A stretch of DNA of 64,000 bases, from assembly GCA_039111635.1 (NCBI GenBank), contig JBCAQO010000013.1, positions 620,001-684,000 on the forward strand, in the 5' to 3' direction. Below the pieces are notes generated by a model. It did no database searches. It was not told where the DNA came from and saw only the letters and a program-made list of their open reading frames with translations. Position numbers and translations under genes: made by a program. Below, one piece after another: positions 1 to 12,600 of the stretch. Source of the DNA: Heterobasidion occidentale. Its lineage: Eukaryota > Basidiomycota > Agaricomycetes > Russulales > Bondarzewiaceae. How positions within the stretch are numbered: position 1 is the stretch's first letter; each line of letters begins with the position of its first letter.

Positions 1-242
1 CAAGACGTTTGGTGAATGGTAGGTGACTGACCTTCAGGGCTCCGCAAGATCGACACCACGTACTTCAAGAACAAGACTCCACCTCGCAAGCCAACCAACG
101 ACCTTCAACAGCAACGAAAACGACACAACCCTCAGCAACCAACGACAAAAACAGCAACAGCAAGACTCACAGCAAAGCTCCTCAACTATAATGTCCCTCA
201 ACGTCAACAACTCCGCGAAACGACCTTCAAGCACTTCAAGAT

Positions 243-360
243 GCAACATTCAACCTCTGGGCTACACTCGACCTCTAGGCTACGCTCGACCTCTAGGCTA
301 GACTCGACTGCTAGGCGACGCTCCCTCTCTAGGCTACACTCACCCTCTAGGCTACACTCA
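243..360. repeat. 18-bp minisatellite, first copy
   Basis: About six imperfect copies of an 18-nt unit centred on 'ctctaggctacactc' lie in the first long repeat unit. The same minisatellite recurs in the second unit, and a related 'cttggctacac' form in the third, so it duplicated together with the larger unit. Confidence 0.7.
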
Positions 361-867
361 AGACGCTTGGCAAACGGTAGGTGTGTGAATGTGTGATCCC
401 GACAGGCCCCAGCAAGACTCGACAACGGTGAGTCGGTCGTGCATATCCTGATTGGCGAGATGATGACGAGAATTCTGGCAGAACACATCAACGACAATAC
501 ATTCAGCACCTCAACACTCTCAGCAACGACACAATAACGGCAAAACTCATGGCAAACATTTTCGACACCAGAACCCTCAAGTACCGCAAGACGCAAGACT
601 CGACCCCAAGATCCATCAAGGCAACGACACTCAAGACGATCGGCGAACGGTAGGTGACTGACCTTCAGGACTCCGCAAGACCGACACCATGTACTTCAAG
701 AACAAGACTCAGCCTCCGCAAGACAGCCACGACCTTCGACAACAACAACGACACAACCTTCAGCAACCAACGATAAAATCAGCAACCGCAAGACTCACAG
801 CAATACCCCTCAATCACAATGCCCCTCAACGTCAACAACTCCGCAAACAACCCTCAAGCCCTTCAAG

Positions 868-988
868 ATGCAACACTCGACCTCTAGGCTACACTCAACC
901 ACTAGGCTACACTCAACCACTAGGCTACACTCAACCACTAGGCTACACTCAACCACTAGGCTACACTCACCCTCTAGGCGACACTCAA
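868..988. repeat. 18-bp minisatellite, second copy
   Basis: About six copies of 'ggctacactcaaccacta', four of them almost identical, at the equivalent place in the second long unit. The copies are more homogeneous than in the first unit, which points to recent local expansion. Confidence 0.8.
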
Positions 989-1440
989 GACGCTTGGCAA
1001 AAGGTAGGCGTGTGAATGTGTGATCCCGACAGGCAGCCCCAGCAAGACTCGACAACGGTGAGTCGATCTTGCATATCCAGATTGCAAAGACGATGACGAG
1101 ACTTCTAGCAGAACACATCAACGGCAACACCTTCAGCACCTCAACACATCCAGCAACGACACGACAACGGCAACGCTCACGGCAAACCTTTTCGACACCA
1201 AGACCCTCAAGTACTACAAGATGCAAACAAGTTTCATCAAGGCAACGACACTCAAGACTATTGGCGAACGGTAGGTGACTGACCTTCAAGGCTCCGCAAG
1301 ATCGACCACCGTGGACTTCAAGAACAAGACTCAACCTTCGGCAACGACAAAATGGCAGCACTTCCGACGACTACCTCTGGCAACAATGACACGACCTTCA
1401 GCAACCAACGATATATCAGCAACGACAAGGCTTACAGCGA

Positions 1441-1515
1441 CCCCTTGGCTACACAACCCTTGGCTACACACCTCTTGGCTACATAAATCTTGGCTACACC
1501 ACCTTGGCTACATCA
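1441..1515. repeat. Short 'cttggctacac' repeats, third copy
   Basis: Five to six copies of a 12-15-nt unit with core 'cttggctacac'. This is a shortened relative of the minisatellites at 243-360 and 868-988. Confidence 0.6.
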
Positions 1516-2040
1516 CCCTGCAAGTCCACGACCTCGACAAGAACGACCCTCAATTCCTTCAAGATGCAACATCAACCCCAAGACACTCAAGACGTTTGGA
1601 AAACGGTAGGTGACTGACCGTTTTGACAGGGCCCCGCAAGATCGACCACCCAGCACTCCAAAAATCCAGAACCAACCAGCGCACCGACAAAACCACCACT
1701 TCCGACAACCACCACCGCCTCCGGCAACCACCACCTTCGACAACGACACAACCTTCAGCAACCAACAACACAACCTTCAGCAACCAACGACATATCAGCA
1801 CGCACAAGATCCACAAGCTCAAGCTCAAGCACTCACGGTAAGCTTCCACACAACGAAACTCTACAGACATCAAGACCTCGACCTTCAACCTTCGACGACG
1901 ACAATACGACATCCAGCACCGCAAGACTTTCGACAACGACACACCTTCCAACAAACTCCCAAGACAAGTCTCGACGACGACAAGCCCATCCGCAAGAATA
2001 AGATCCCATCAACGACAAGGCTATTGACTCTTTTTTCTGA

Positions 2041-3234
2041 ATCAGATTTTGTAGGGTTTGACATCAAGATGTCCGCAAGGTCGCTCACCGTCAAGGCTCG
2101 TTCCAAAATCCAAGGTCAAGGTCAAGACCGTCGGCTAGCTGTCTCTGTCTCTGTCTGTCTGTCTGTCTCTGGGTCGTTGTGTCTGGGTCTTGGCTGGGTT
2201 CGGCTCTCGTCTTCTGGTATCTCATGCGTCTGGTCTCTGTATCGTATCTTGGTCTCTGTATCGTCTATTGTCTCTGTCTCCTGCGTCGCATCTTGGTCTT
2301 GGTCTTGGCTTGGTCTCTGTCTGTCTCTGTCTCTGTCTCTGCCTCGTCATGCCCCGTTCCCTCCTGTATTCTCCCCGCGTCTCCTTCTCTCTCTTTTTCG
2401 CGCCTCTCTTCTTTCTTCTTTCTTCCTTCTCCTGTCTCCCTCTCTCTGCATGTCATCCCATCCCTGTATCTCGCGCGGACGACCGCCGAGCAAGCGCTGC
2501 GCACGAGGCCGCCGGGCCCGCCCGACGGCCTCGCGCGCAGCGCCTGCTCGCCGGCCGCCCCTCCGCGCATGCCTCCAGCGACGACCCAGCGGGCGGTGAG
2601 TGATCACGGGCGAGGAGGACCGAACCCGTGCCCCCGTGCCCACCCCACAGAAAAAAAACAGAAAGAGGCCGGGGTTTTAGCCGCTCGCTTGCCTTGAATG
2701 GTCAGGGTCGTCGCTGGAGGTATGCGTTGGATCTTTTTCGTTCAAATATATTGGGTTCTGGGGAAACAAAACTGACCGACAGAACTTGATTGGCTGCCCG
2801 ACAAGAGTAAGAGGGGGACTTGATTTTGCGTGCGAGCGTGTGAGTCGGGACGCGAGTGGGTGAGCGGACGAGCCCGAGCGCCGTCATGTTCCCTCTAAAC
2901 GTGAGTGCACGAAGCGCATATAGCGAGCTTCTGCGTCGAGTCAGTTCAGCGAGCGTAAAGTGGACACGCACCTGCATCGCAAAGAAAGCGAGTCGCGATC
3001 TATGTTCGACGGGTTCTACACGCTCGACACGGTCCTAGAGGACTCGGTGCCATAGAGCTCGGCAGACGGCGATCTGCACGCACTGCCTCCGCTCGGTCGG
3101 TGACTCGCTCGCTCCGGTCCTTCCGTAGGTGATGGGACGCAGACGCGGACTAGGATTACACAAGGTGTGGTATAAATACGTACAGCATACACATACACGG
3201 GAGGGACGAGGTCTCGATCGAGAGGTTAGATGAG
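2041..3234. other. CT-rich spacer, no supported gene
   Basis: From about 2130 to 2460 the plus strand is dominated by tctctgtctg/tcttggtctc simple sequence, followed by a GC-rich stretch and ordinary sequence up to the elongin C gene. Open frames of 90-170 codons are low-complexity (Ser/Leu or Arg/Glu) translations of the repeat, so I see no coding evidence. Confidence 0.5.
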
Positions 3235-4132
3235 TCAAGCTGGAGGGAGGAGTTGATGAGCATTTGCGGGGCAGCGAGGAAAGGAGGAGAGGGTCGAAGG
3301 ATGAAGGGGGAAGGGGGAAGGCGAGAGGGTGGTGTGGTGCGCACCTTCTAAGAAATCTGCAGCCTGGAGCCTGGCGACGTTGGACCCGCCAGACGGAGAG
3401 AAAAATAAACGGAGAACGGAAGTTATCAGCACCATCACAGACGTGTAAGCAACGGAAAGGCAACAGAAAGGAACAAAGGGAGGGGAGGAGGAAGAGGAGG
3501 AGACACGCACACCTCGAGCGCGATCTCGGGCTGGATGCGCTCAAAAAAGTCCGGGATGTCGACTTTGGCCGGCGTGTTCTCGTACGTCGTCTTGTAGAGG
3601 AGGTACTCGACGACTTTCTCGACGACGATGCCGCTGTGGGCGTCGGCGACGTTGGAGGTGCGGTTAGTTGTGTTTCGGTGGGATATAGGGAAATGGCGGT
3701 GCGTGGGAGACGTGAGCGCGAGAATGTGCAGACGGGCGAGGAAGCGCACCGTTCTTGGAGGTGACACGTCTGGCGCTCAGCCTCGGAGAAATTAGCTAGT
3801 AGGGAACAGCACCGGTCAGCACGGCGTCCACAGCCAAGCGGGGACGTATGAGAGAAATGCGCGAGCGGGCAAGCAAGCAAAACGTCAGAGTCTCGATGAC
3901 AGTCTCAAAGTGTGTGCGGCGCAAAGGAAAAGGAAGAAGAGAAAAACAAGAGAAAAAGGGAGCGGCGCGTACCTTCGGTGTCGAGCATGTTCTTGAGCGT
4001 TCCAGAACGCATCGCCGCCTCACGCGAGACGACGCATGAGTAGCCGTCGCTGCTCACGATGCGGACCCATTGTGTGACGGCGGGCGCGCCGGCGGGGTCC
4101 TGTGTACCTGCCTTTGCGACAACGACAGACAA
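3235..4132 (-). CDS. ELC1: Elongin C (Skp1/BTB-fold adaptor)
   Basis: Elongin C is a small Skp1/POZ-fold adaptor that links substrate receptors to cullin ubiquitin ligases and takes part in degradation of stalled RNA polymerase II. I assemble five exons: 4132-3973, 3795-3750, 3633-3511, 3370-3345 and 3239-3235. All phases agree and the product is about 119 residues, close to the usual 100-112. The N-terminal exon carries the family signature 'WVRIVSSDGYSCVVSREAA' and 'RSGTLKNMLDTE'. Exon 2 gives 'FSEAERQ', exon 3 'GIVVEKVVEYLLYKTTYE' and 'IPDFF..IQPEIALEVL', and the end reads 'AADFLEA'. The terminal exon is only 5 nt. The start is the first ATG in frame and leaves a slightly long N-terminus; an upstream exon is possible. 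It is divergent from UBC13, with 389 nt between start codons. Confidence 0.85.
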
Positions 4133-4521
4133 AGCGCATAGAGCGCGTCCGATCAGGAGGGCGTTAGCATCATAATGGCGAGCACCGGGCGGACATGCGG
4201 GATACCTGTTCTGTCATCCTTTATTATGGGGTTGTTAGTGGATGGAGACGCTGGTGGAAAGTTGTTGCGGGGGAAAGGGTTGGGTGTATGCGTGTTGCGC
4301 GTTGCACTCGAAAGCAGGAGAGCGTGTGTATGACTAAGCTGCGGCGCCTCTTGACGAGTGCTCGAATCAGTCGCTCTCGAACCCACTCGAACCCTGCCAC
4401 TCACCGGCAGCCCACCGGCATCTCAGATCTAATCCTCGCTCTAACAGTACGGTGCTCTCTTCCCGCTACTTTTCGAGCTGTCTCTATAATCACAGATATC
4501 TTGTTAGACTCATCGCTCGCC

Positions 4522-5866
4522 ATGTCCCTCCCCAAGGTCAGTCGCGCGCTCTCTCTGGTTCTCCGTGTCCGCGTGCCACAAACACGCTGTTTTGTGCGCT
4601 TCTCGAATCATTTATTTGTGCTATCGCGATCCCTCGCTACCTGCCCGACGCCATCGTACGCGATAGGCGAAGCGTGATGCGACTGTGGACTGTGGGGGAC
4701 AACTGATGCAGGCGAGGACGCTGATACTGACGCTCGTCTTGTTTTTCTTTCCGTCTGCCGTACCCGCGATCCCGCGATCGGGTGGCGCGCGCCCTGACGT
4801 TCTCGCCCCCGCCTCGCCCGAAATAGAGGATCATCAAGGTGCGCTCCCCGTCCTTCCCTTCCCATGCCACAGTCTCACCCCCTTGTTGTGCTCCTCGTGG
4901 TCGTGTGCCCCAAATTGCTCTTGTCCCCATTCGTATGGACAGGAAACCGAGCGCCTCGTCGCCGACCCCGCGCCCGGCATCACCGCTTCCCCGCACGACG
5001 ACAACCTCCGCTATTTCGACGTCACCATCCAGGGTCCCGACGGCAGCCCTTTCCAGCGTGCGTCTCCTTCCACTCCCTCTACCTATGCGTCTATCGGTGG
5101 CTTGGTTGCACATCTTTTTCTGACATATTTTGGCTCTCCTTCCATCCTCTGCATATACATTCCTTCTGCCGTGCATATCCACCCCAATCGGCGCCACACG
5201 CGCCACACCAACCCGCCGACGCATATCCACCCTCCCTCATCTCCCCTTCGCGATGCCCGCAGATGGCATATTCAAGCTCGAGCTCTTCCTCCCAGAAGAA
5301 TATCCGATGGCCCCGCCCAAAGTGCGCTTCCTGACCAAGATCTACCACCCGAACATCGGTGCGTTGCTCGCGCCCCCTTCCTCTGTCCACATGCTTCGTC
5401 GTCGCCGTCTTCCCTCCCTGCTGCGAGGGCCGAGGGCCAGGGACAGAACGCTGATGCCGGGTTGTAGATAAGCTGGGCCGGATCTGCTTGGACATCCTCA
5501 AAGGTACGTCGAGGATCGATCGGGGGTCGCGCGCTCGCGCACGATCCTCCCTCGCTTACTCATCGACTGACCGACCTGCATTTACATCCACAATTCCTCC
5601 CCCTCACTGCACTCCACCTCTCGTCTCGTCTCGAACCACGACCAACCCGATATCGGCCCACGATCCCCATCGACCCGACGCACGCACCAGACAAATGGTC
5701 CCCCGCGCTCCAAATTCGCACCGTGCTCCTCTCCATCCAGGCCCTCCTGAGCGCGCCGAACCCCGACGACCCGCTCGCGACCGACGTCGCGAAGCACTAC
5801 AAGGAGGACGAGCGCGACGCGCAGCGCATCTCGCGCGAGTGGACCGAGCGGTACGCCGTCGAGTGA
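4522..5866 (+). CDS. UBC13: Ubiquitin-conjugating enzyme E2 Ubc13/UBE2N
   Basis: Ubc13 is the E2 that, with an Mms2-type partner, builds Lys63-linked ubiquitin chains in post-replication DNA repair. Six exons fit in phase: 4522-4536, 4827-4838, 4943-5057, 5263-5358, 5468-5503 and 5691-5866. The product starts MSLPKRIIKETERL and runs to '[10 protein letters not shown]', about 150 residues as expected. Visible landmarks are the E2 core '[13 protein letters not shown]', '[13 protein letters not shown]' and the active-site region '[15 protein letters not shown]' with the catalytic Cys. The second exon is only 12 nt (RIIK). The reading frame is intact throughout. The neighbour on the other strand, elongin C, also belongs to the ubiquitin system, but I infer no operon-like link. 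Confidence 0.95.
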
Positions 5867-7555
5867 GCCCTCCGGGCTGTGCTACGGGCTGGATAGAGAA
5901 GGCGCGGGCGCGGGTGTTGCGAGTGCGGGTGGTGCGGGGCGCGCGCGATGCCATAGATCTCGTACACGCAGGCTGCACGCGGGCGTTGTGCGCGCGCTGG
6001 ACCGCAGGCGCTGGATAGAAGAAGAAAGTACAAGGAACTCAGAGCCGTGTCGTGTTTTGATTTGTGTGGGGTCTCGTCTTTTGTCTGTCTGTCTGTTTCA
6101 TTTGATTTTGTTCGTTCATTGATTGATTGTATTTCGCGTGCGTGCGAGCGCTTGGGAGCTCAAGACTTTGCAGGGATGAAAGCTCGTTTCACTACGGATC
6201 TTCGTCTGATCATGGAGCGTGGAAGACCAGAGTCGCACACGGATGATCGCCTTGCGCGCGTGGAAGGAGGATTTTCCTCTCAAGAACGCAACCCAGCACA
6301 AAAAAATAAAATCGCAAGACTCAAGACGCGTAGGAATCCAATCCAATGTATGTACAGCATCCTCAAGCTAGGGCAATCAAGATTTCGCGAGCCGAAGCGT
6401 CGCTTTCCGTCTGCGAAGACGGACGAGGTGACGGGCGATATGTATGTAGGTACTCACGGGGGACACTTGCCTTCCTGGTCGGATCTTTCCACGAAGGTCT
6501 CGGGCCCTGCGGTGTTGTTCTTCCCAGAGGGCTGCCGGTCAAAATCGACGTCGCCAGCGCGCTGTGCAGAACAGCGGCTGGAAATGTCACCGAAAAGCCA
6601 GCTTGGGACACTGAGGCGAGTGGACTGGGCGAGCGTCGTGAGCTTTTGCGTGCGATTTGGTTTCGATGCGGCCGTGACGATCGCGACCCACGCGCAAGAC
6701 GACAGCGGGGGTCAAGATGTGAGTATACACAGGGCACAGGCAGAGATTTCGGGCGCTGGGAGAAAGACGTTTCGTCTGTGGTGACGAGAACTCGGTTCGT
6801 CCACAAGTATCCATCTCAGGACAAAGAAGGTCGGCGTCTTCAAAAAGACAGTTCCGAGCCTGTTTCGTCCAAAGCCAGACAATCTTTTGAACCAAAGAGG
6901 AGCTGTATGGTATTCGCGAAGGATCCTTTCGCGATACTCCGACTTTCGCCAAAAAGAAAGGTCAGTTTTGCATGCTTACGACGAGGGACGAACAGACGAA
7001 TCGAATGATAGCGGCATATTCATCCTCGCATATGGGGCCGCTGCAATAGAGCCACCCAACGAAAGATGATCGATGATGCCTGATCAGTGAAGAAGAAAAT
7101 CACGAAATATCACAGTTTGGTTGTGGCCATGGATGCGGGACAGAATGCTTCAATGTCTTGATAGCTGCACGCAAATTATGGACGCCGGGATGATATCAAT
7201 CAGTCGAGCGACAGGCGTGAGCATTATTTCTGTATTATTTTGGGCGCCGGAGAAGGGGTGTCACCGTGTGACTTTCTCTCACGTGGACGCGTCTCGACGC
7301 GTCGTGTGGCACGTGGGAACTTCCGTCACGTCTGAACGAAGTAGACTCAACTTGGTTGTCTCACTCAGCTCTGGCGACTGAAAAAGCGTGGCGAACCAAA
7401 GCCAGTGGCCGAAACATTGATGAAACGACGCTCTTGCTGTGCTCATTTATTGCTTAGTGGCACGAAGGTTCTCCGGCTCTTTGACACCGATAACAAAGCG
7501 ACCACTTTTCCTTATAAGCCGCCAAATGCCTTCGCGGTCATGTACTAACGACCGC
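5867..7555. other. Intergenic, no gene I can support
   Basis: Several overlapping open frames exist, the longest 220 codons on the plus strand at 6346-7008 and 147 on the minus strand at 6806-6363. None has a recognisable domain, and the Arg/Ser-rich translations look like chance frames. Some donor-like 'gtgagt' sites (about 6720) leave open an unannotated transcript or lineage-specific gene. Confidence 0.4.
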
Positions 7556-9166
7556 ATGGATCCCCCAAACGTGTTCCCTGATAACTTCCCGGGATCTTCT
7601 CAGCTCACTGGCTCGCAGTGGATCCTCAGAGCGCGCGCAGCCCAGGAAGCGGCGCCAGACCGAGACATCGTCCAGTGGCAAAACTCACAGACACCTTCCG
7701 CGGGGCTCAACAGGCTGATCAAAGAAGCTGCCAAGCCAGCTGCACAACGTACGTGACCCTCAAATCTCGCGCCTTGCGTCTTCCCAGTCTGACCCCGCGA
7801 CGTAGTTTGGCCAGCTCTCAGTGCCGATGACTATGATTATGCTCTGAACTTGCCTCCTGCTGATCCGTCCAGTTCGACAGCAGACACCCCCCGATCGCAT
7901 GCGCGCCCCGTCGGCGCCTCCTCTGCCACACGCCCTCGGCCGCGCGCACTCCGCACACGTGGATACTCATCCACTCCCAGCAGCTCCATGGCATCTGTGC
8001 AGGGAGACCCTACTATGTTCTTCGGTCTGCTGAAGGAGGTGTCGGAGAAGATAGACCAGAACGCGCGAGAGAAGCAACGATATGTGGAGCGAGCGCGGGA
8101 AAAGGAAAGGGAGAAGGCTCGCCAGGCTGCTTTGCTCAACCACAAGAGCAAAAAGTCCAAGTTCGTCCAAGGAACGTCTAAAACGCCTCGTGAGGAAGCA
8201 GTGCTGGCTAAAGGGAAGGAGTCTACGATGTCCGGAGGGAGCAGAGTTTCTACTTCATCTGGTAAACGTACAGGTGGTTCGGAGGCGACGCCCTCGCTCG
8301 ATCACAGCTTCCCCAGAGCAGAACGGGTGCATGCCTCCTCACGTCTCAGAAATTCCGTCGTTATCGATGACGACGACGACATGTACATGGATATCGACTC
8401 CCCGAAACCGTTGCTCGTGAACACCCACACAGTGGAGCGGAGCTCCTCCGGTCAATCCAGCATGATCGACTCGCCCATCTCTGCGGTCTCGCTGACTCGA
8501 ACGCAATCTCTCTCGACGTCCGGCTCGCTATCTGGGCCCCCGAGAACACTGTCGCCGGTGCCTCAGCCCCTTTCTGTCTTCGCTGCTCCCACGCACGAAC
8601 GCAGCGCGAGCGCCGAACACCCCCCGCGTCCCGCGCCCGCGCCGCCCATTCATCGCACGCACACCGACCCTTCCCAATCTTCATCGTCCAGAACGTCAAC
8701 CACAATCCGCAAGCCCGTCGCCCCTCCTGTCCGACAGCCCGCACCAATACCCCTTGCACCTGCACCGCCCCGTCCTTCCCAGCATCCACCCACTCTTGGC
8801 ATGCGTCGCACCCGCGCGTCGACGTACAGCATCACGCCCTCGCAGACTCTGCCAACGAAACAACGTCCCTTCCGTCCTCCACTCGCCTGTCCCCGTCCCG
8901 CAGCAGCAGCAACGGCAGCCCCACCTCCACCCCCGCCCCCTGCGGCCCCCGCGCCTCCCGTGTCCCGTCCCATTTACAAAACCAAACCTCCGACTCGCGA
9001 TCCGCCTCCAGCAAGCCTCCCCACCCCGAACCCTTCCCCGCCCGTCTACGTGGCCGACCGCGCACGCAGCCGCTCTCCTTCTGCAGCAGCAGACGCAGAT
9101 TCGAGCTACGGCGACATATCGATCGACGCTGATCTGCTCGAGGCAGAGCTGTCGAAGTACGACTAA
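7556..9166 (+). CDS. Unrecognised Ser/Pro-rich protein
   Basis: Two exons join in phase: 7556-7748 and 7806-9166, with a 57-nt GTACGT...TAG intron. The product is about 517 residues. The N-terminus is a short ordered-looking segment ('GSQWILRARAAQEAAP', 'GLNRLIKEAAK'). Around residues 125-175 there is a charged, probably coiled-coil stretch ('KEVSEKIDQNAREKQRYVE', 'REKEREKARQAAL') ending in a basic patch 'KSKKSK'. The rest is Ser/Pro-rich low complexity with a poly-Pro run, ending 'DADLLEAELSKYD'. An acidic 'DDDDDMYMDID' motif sits mid-protein. I do not recognise the family; the disorder plus basic patch would suit a nuclear or cytoskeleton-associated scaffold, but that is a guess. The codon pattern and single clean frame support a real gene. 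Confidence 0.7.
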
Positions 9167-9643
9167 TATCTAATGGCTCTTTTTTATACATAAGTACTCT
9201 ACATGCTCTGTTAAAGTTATCTCATACATGTTCCTTGGGACCCATTACACTCATGACTTGGTGATCTCCTTTTTGGAAGCCGTCTCTCGATGTACTTAAG
9301 ACTGGTTCACACCGCATCAGCAGCCGAATCATATCATTGGTTAAATATATGGCGAGCAAAGGATCGATTCCAGGAAATGAACCGAAGTGATTTTAAATCA
9401 TGATGCATCAGACCTCAGGATGTCCCGAATACCTGCTAATACCTGAGGAGAATGCATGGTGATGAAACATATTCAACATTGCTCGTCATCGTACGATTCT
9501 CAAAAACGAGGGCAAATAAATATCTATGGTACAGTCTGATATGCGATTGCGACATAAGTTAGACGGTCTACTCGAGGTAGCCGATATTCAAGACAAAATG
9601 CATGGATGTGATCTGATGTTTGACTTCACGCTCGGGTGGTCAT
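9167..9643. other. Convergent intergenic spacer
   Basis: AT-richer sequence between the 3' ends of the Ser/Pro-rich gene and the RING-H2 gene. No gene or repeat recognised. Confidence 0.5.
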
Positions 9644-12600
9644 TCACCTCCAGGGAAACCCGATATGCGAGTCATCGAACATATCGTCGTCATCGTCATC
9701 GTCATCGTCATCGTCGTCATCGTGGCCGTGGCCATCTCGACGATTGGTGCTGGGGCCTGCCTGACTGGCGCTTTCCTGAGCGGGGCCTTTCACATGCTTG
9801 CGACAGACAGGGCATGTTGTTGCGCCACGAAGCCATTGCTGCCGGAGAAAAAGTGAGGACCTTCTCCCTGATGATGTTTGAATCGACGTACCTTGAGGCA
9901 GTCTTTGTGTAACCAATGCGTACAGTCTGTCAGCTTGAGCACAGGATCTGTTGGTTGATACTGAGAGGAACAAGTAAAGGGAAGAGTTAGAGCCATCGAG
10001 CGAAGCAAAACACTGGCACATACGTCATCAAGGCATATGGGACAACGAGCGTCACTGTCGGGGGTAGCCCAATCTCGATACAACCCTGTGGGTAGAGAGG
10101 CAATAACGCTGTCGGAGGTACAGCGGGGTTTCACATCGCCGAGAGTCGCAGCGAGCGAGAGAAGGCTCTCGTATGAAGTGTCGAAGTCTTCATCTCGCTG
10201 TGGCCGTTGATGAGTAAGGCCGTCATACAGAACGGCACTCAGACTTACGATGAAATCGGATGATCCTCTTCCTACCCGAGGTGCAGCCCCGGCAAAGTGG
10301 GGCCCGCCTCGACCACGAATCAACCTCTCAATCTGCTCGAATGTCACGAGCTCATCACGCATTGACGACCGAATCGACGCCGGCGTCCTGTGTCTCATAA
10401 GCGAGCTCGAGCGACGATTCGCAGCAGCCCGCTGCTGCTCGTGACGTATGCGTTCTGATTGCAGATCCCGGTCTCGATCAGTAGGTTCCGTGGAGTGCTC
10501 CGCTGTCCTAGCATTCTCTGCACGGTGTGCGGGCGGCTGGGCAAACAGGGCACTGCCGCCAGACCTCCTACGAATATCCAACGGACGCGGCCGAACTGAT
10601 CCTGTATCTTCTCCTTCCACATCTCCCCAGTGGGATGACTGACGCCTGTTGTCCTCCGACCTCTGGCGCTGGAATCGATCAATGAGTTGTCGCTGTCTCT
10701 CGTTGGTGAGCCCATCTGCTCGCAAAAGGGCGATTGCATGCGAGAAGCCCTCCACGCTACCATGATCAGAGGTGTTATCGCCGTCGGCGATACGAGAAGC
10801 CTCCAAACGTGGACGACGTGCAAAAAGATTGTGCATTTGCCGGCGTCCGCGAGAGTCGGTGTTGTCAGCCGTAGGGCGACTGCTTGGTGCGGGTGGATTT
10901 GGTGTTGAAGAGAGCGGGCTTCGTCGACGCCCAGACCGAGGGTTGATCGATCGCCACATGCCTGTCGCAGGAGTGGTGCTTTCTTCACGAGACAACGATC
11001 TCGGTTGCCTTTGAGGGCCAGGAAGATCTCGTTCTGGATTCAACCTTCGCTCCAAGACAATACGCGGCGCAGTCATAGATGCGGTCTGGCATACGAATTA
11101 GCCCCTCATTGCATACAAGCGTGACGAAAGCTTACAGGGCGAGAGGCACCAGACGACCAGATATCGTCATCGTCGTCGAACCGCAATGGCGGCAGAGAAG
11201 GGGCGGGTGACTCTTGTGAATTTGCATCATCAGACAGCGAGTGTAGATGGGTGAGCCTAGCTCGGAGACGCTCAATCTCAACGAGCCGCTCAAGCGAAGC
11301 ACGGAAGGGTCCTCGATGATAGGCATCCAGATCGATGTTTCGAAAAACGGATGATCGATGGTCATGAGGCGCGCTCGGCGGTGCTTGGGACTGCGGTGGA
11401 GCCCTGCTGGGTGGTGTCGTGTTGGAGAAGTCAATGGGCTCGTGCCACCAAGGGTGAAAAGTCGATGATGCTCGCCTCGGCTCAGATGTGGTGGGGTTCG
11501 AGACTAGACGTCCCCGAGAAGCGGGAGGGGATGGGGGCAAAACGTCCAGAGATGAAGTCTCTGACAAGTCTGCAGATCTTTGCTCAGCTACGTTGTGTAG
11601 AGGTGACGAGGCTGTTCGAGTGCCAAATGATGTCTGACTCGAGAATGGTGCCCTGTCCTGATCACGTCTTCCCGGGGCGGAAGTTGAAGATAATATCGAA
11701 GACTCTATCGGCCCGCTCACTTCCGGATCTACCCACCAATCAGGTTCCGTGTTTGGCCCACCGAGTTGCAAGCTAGATACGGATGGGCGATGTCGTGAGG
11801 GTTGTGATGACAGGGGCCTATGTGTGGGTAGGTGAAGGGACTGCCTGACATACGAATCCGCTGTCGCCAGGGAATTAGTATCGAAAGAGAGCAAATCTCG
11901 GTGTAGGGATTCCCCGCCATCCATGAATAGAGAGCTGGATCCCGGTGACCACAGAGATGTGTCACGATCAGTGTAATCGCCAGCAGCCAAAGGACCGCGT
12001 AAGGAATGAGCAAGCCCGTGGACCTGGGAACGAGCCGCATGTCTCCTCCACTCTGCCGCATTCTCCGACATCAAAGAGTTTGACTGGCTCGGGCGAAACT
12101 GAAACATTCGGAGCGAGATATGGCGGAAGGGTCGGATATCCCGCCACGGCGATCACTCTCACTGGACAAACGTTCCGGGACTGACCGCCACGCTGATCGA
12201 GGGGATGTAGCGAGGCTCGTCCGGGTTCGAGAGTTATCCGCCAAAGAGCTGTCAGATCTAGATATAATAGGTTCAACGTCCTCGAGCTCAGGTAAAACAT
12301 CTAACAGATAGTAAGCAACTTGACAAGAAAGTAACAGCACAGGAGCATTTACCTTCAGGGTATGGCGTCGAACGACCAGGCGGTGCCATTCCTTCTTGGA
12401 GATGGGTACTGCGAAAACCGAAGAGAGGAGATGGCCCGTGGAGAAATCGTAACGGAGGTGAGATTCTCTGCGAGAGCTTGGTTCAATTAGTGACGTGCGT
12501 TGCGTTGATCGCACATCTCTACGTGGCTGAGAGTCAGCATCACCATACGTGTCTAACGATTGTCCGTCAATCCTGGAGAGAAGAGGCTGAAATTCTTCGT

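Larger units (their letters stand above)
1..2040. repeat. Degenerate higher-order tandem repeat array
   Basis: A conserved block that reads like 'ggtaggtgactgacc' followed by a phrase ending 'ttcaagaacaagactc' recurs near positions 18, 648, 1269 and, more diverged, 1605. This gives long units of about 620-630 nt and one truncated unit of about 336 nt. Inside each unit are short CAACA/GCAA-rich phrases and a minisatellite. Open frames cross the array on both strands, but they are compositionally biased, shift between units and resemble no protein I know, so I do not call a gene. The left edge of the array lies outside the window. Confidence 0.75.

Noticed and set aside
23..2599. Long open frames through the left repeat array (up to 329 codons)
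   Set aside because: They are translations of Gln/Thr/Pro-biased repeats and CT-rich simple sequence, change frame between units and have no domain.
6047..7008. Overlapping plus-strand frames of 245 and 220 codons
   Set aside because: No recognisable motif, biased composition and competing minus-strand frames of similar length; no convincing splice structure.
9660..9720. CRISPR-like short repeats
   Set aside because: A continuous trinucleotide run without spacers, in a eukaryotic coding exon. No CRISPR array exists in this window.
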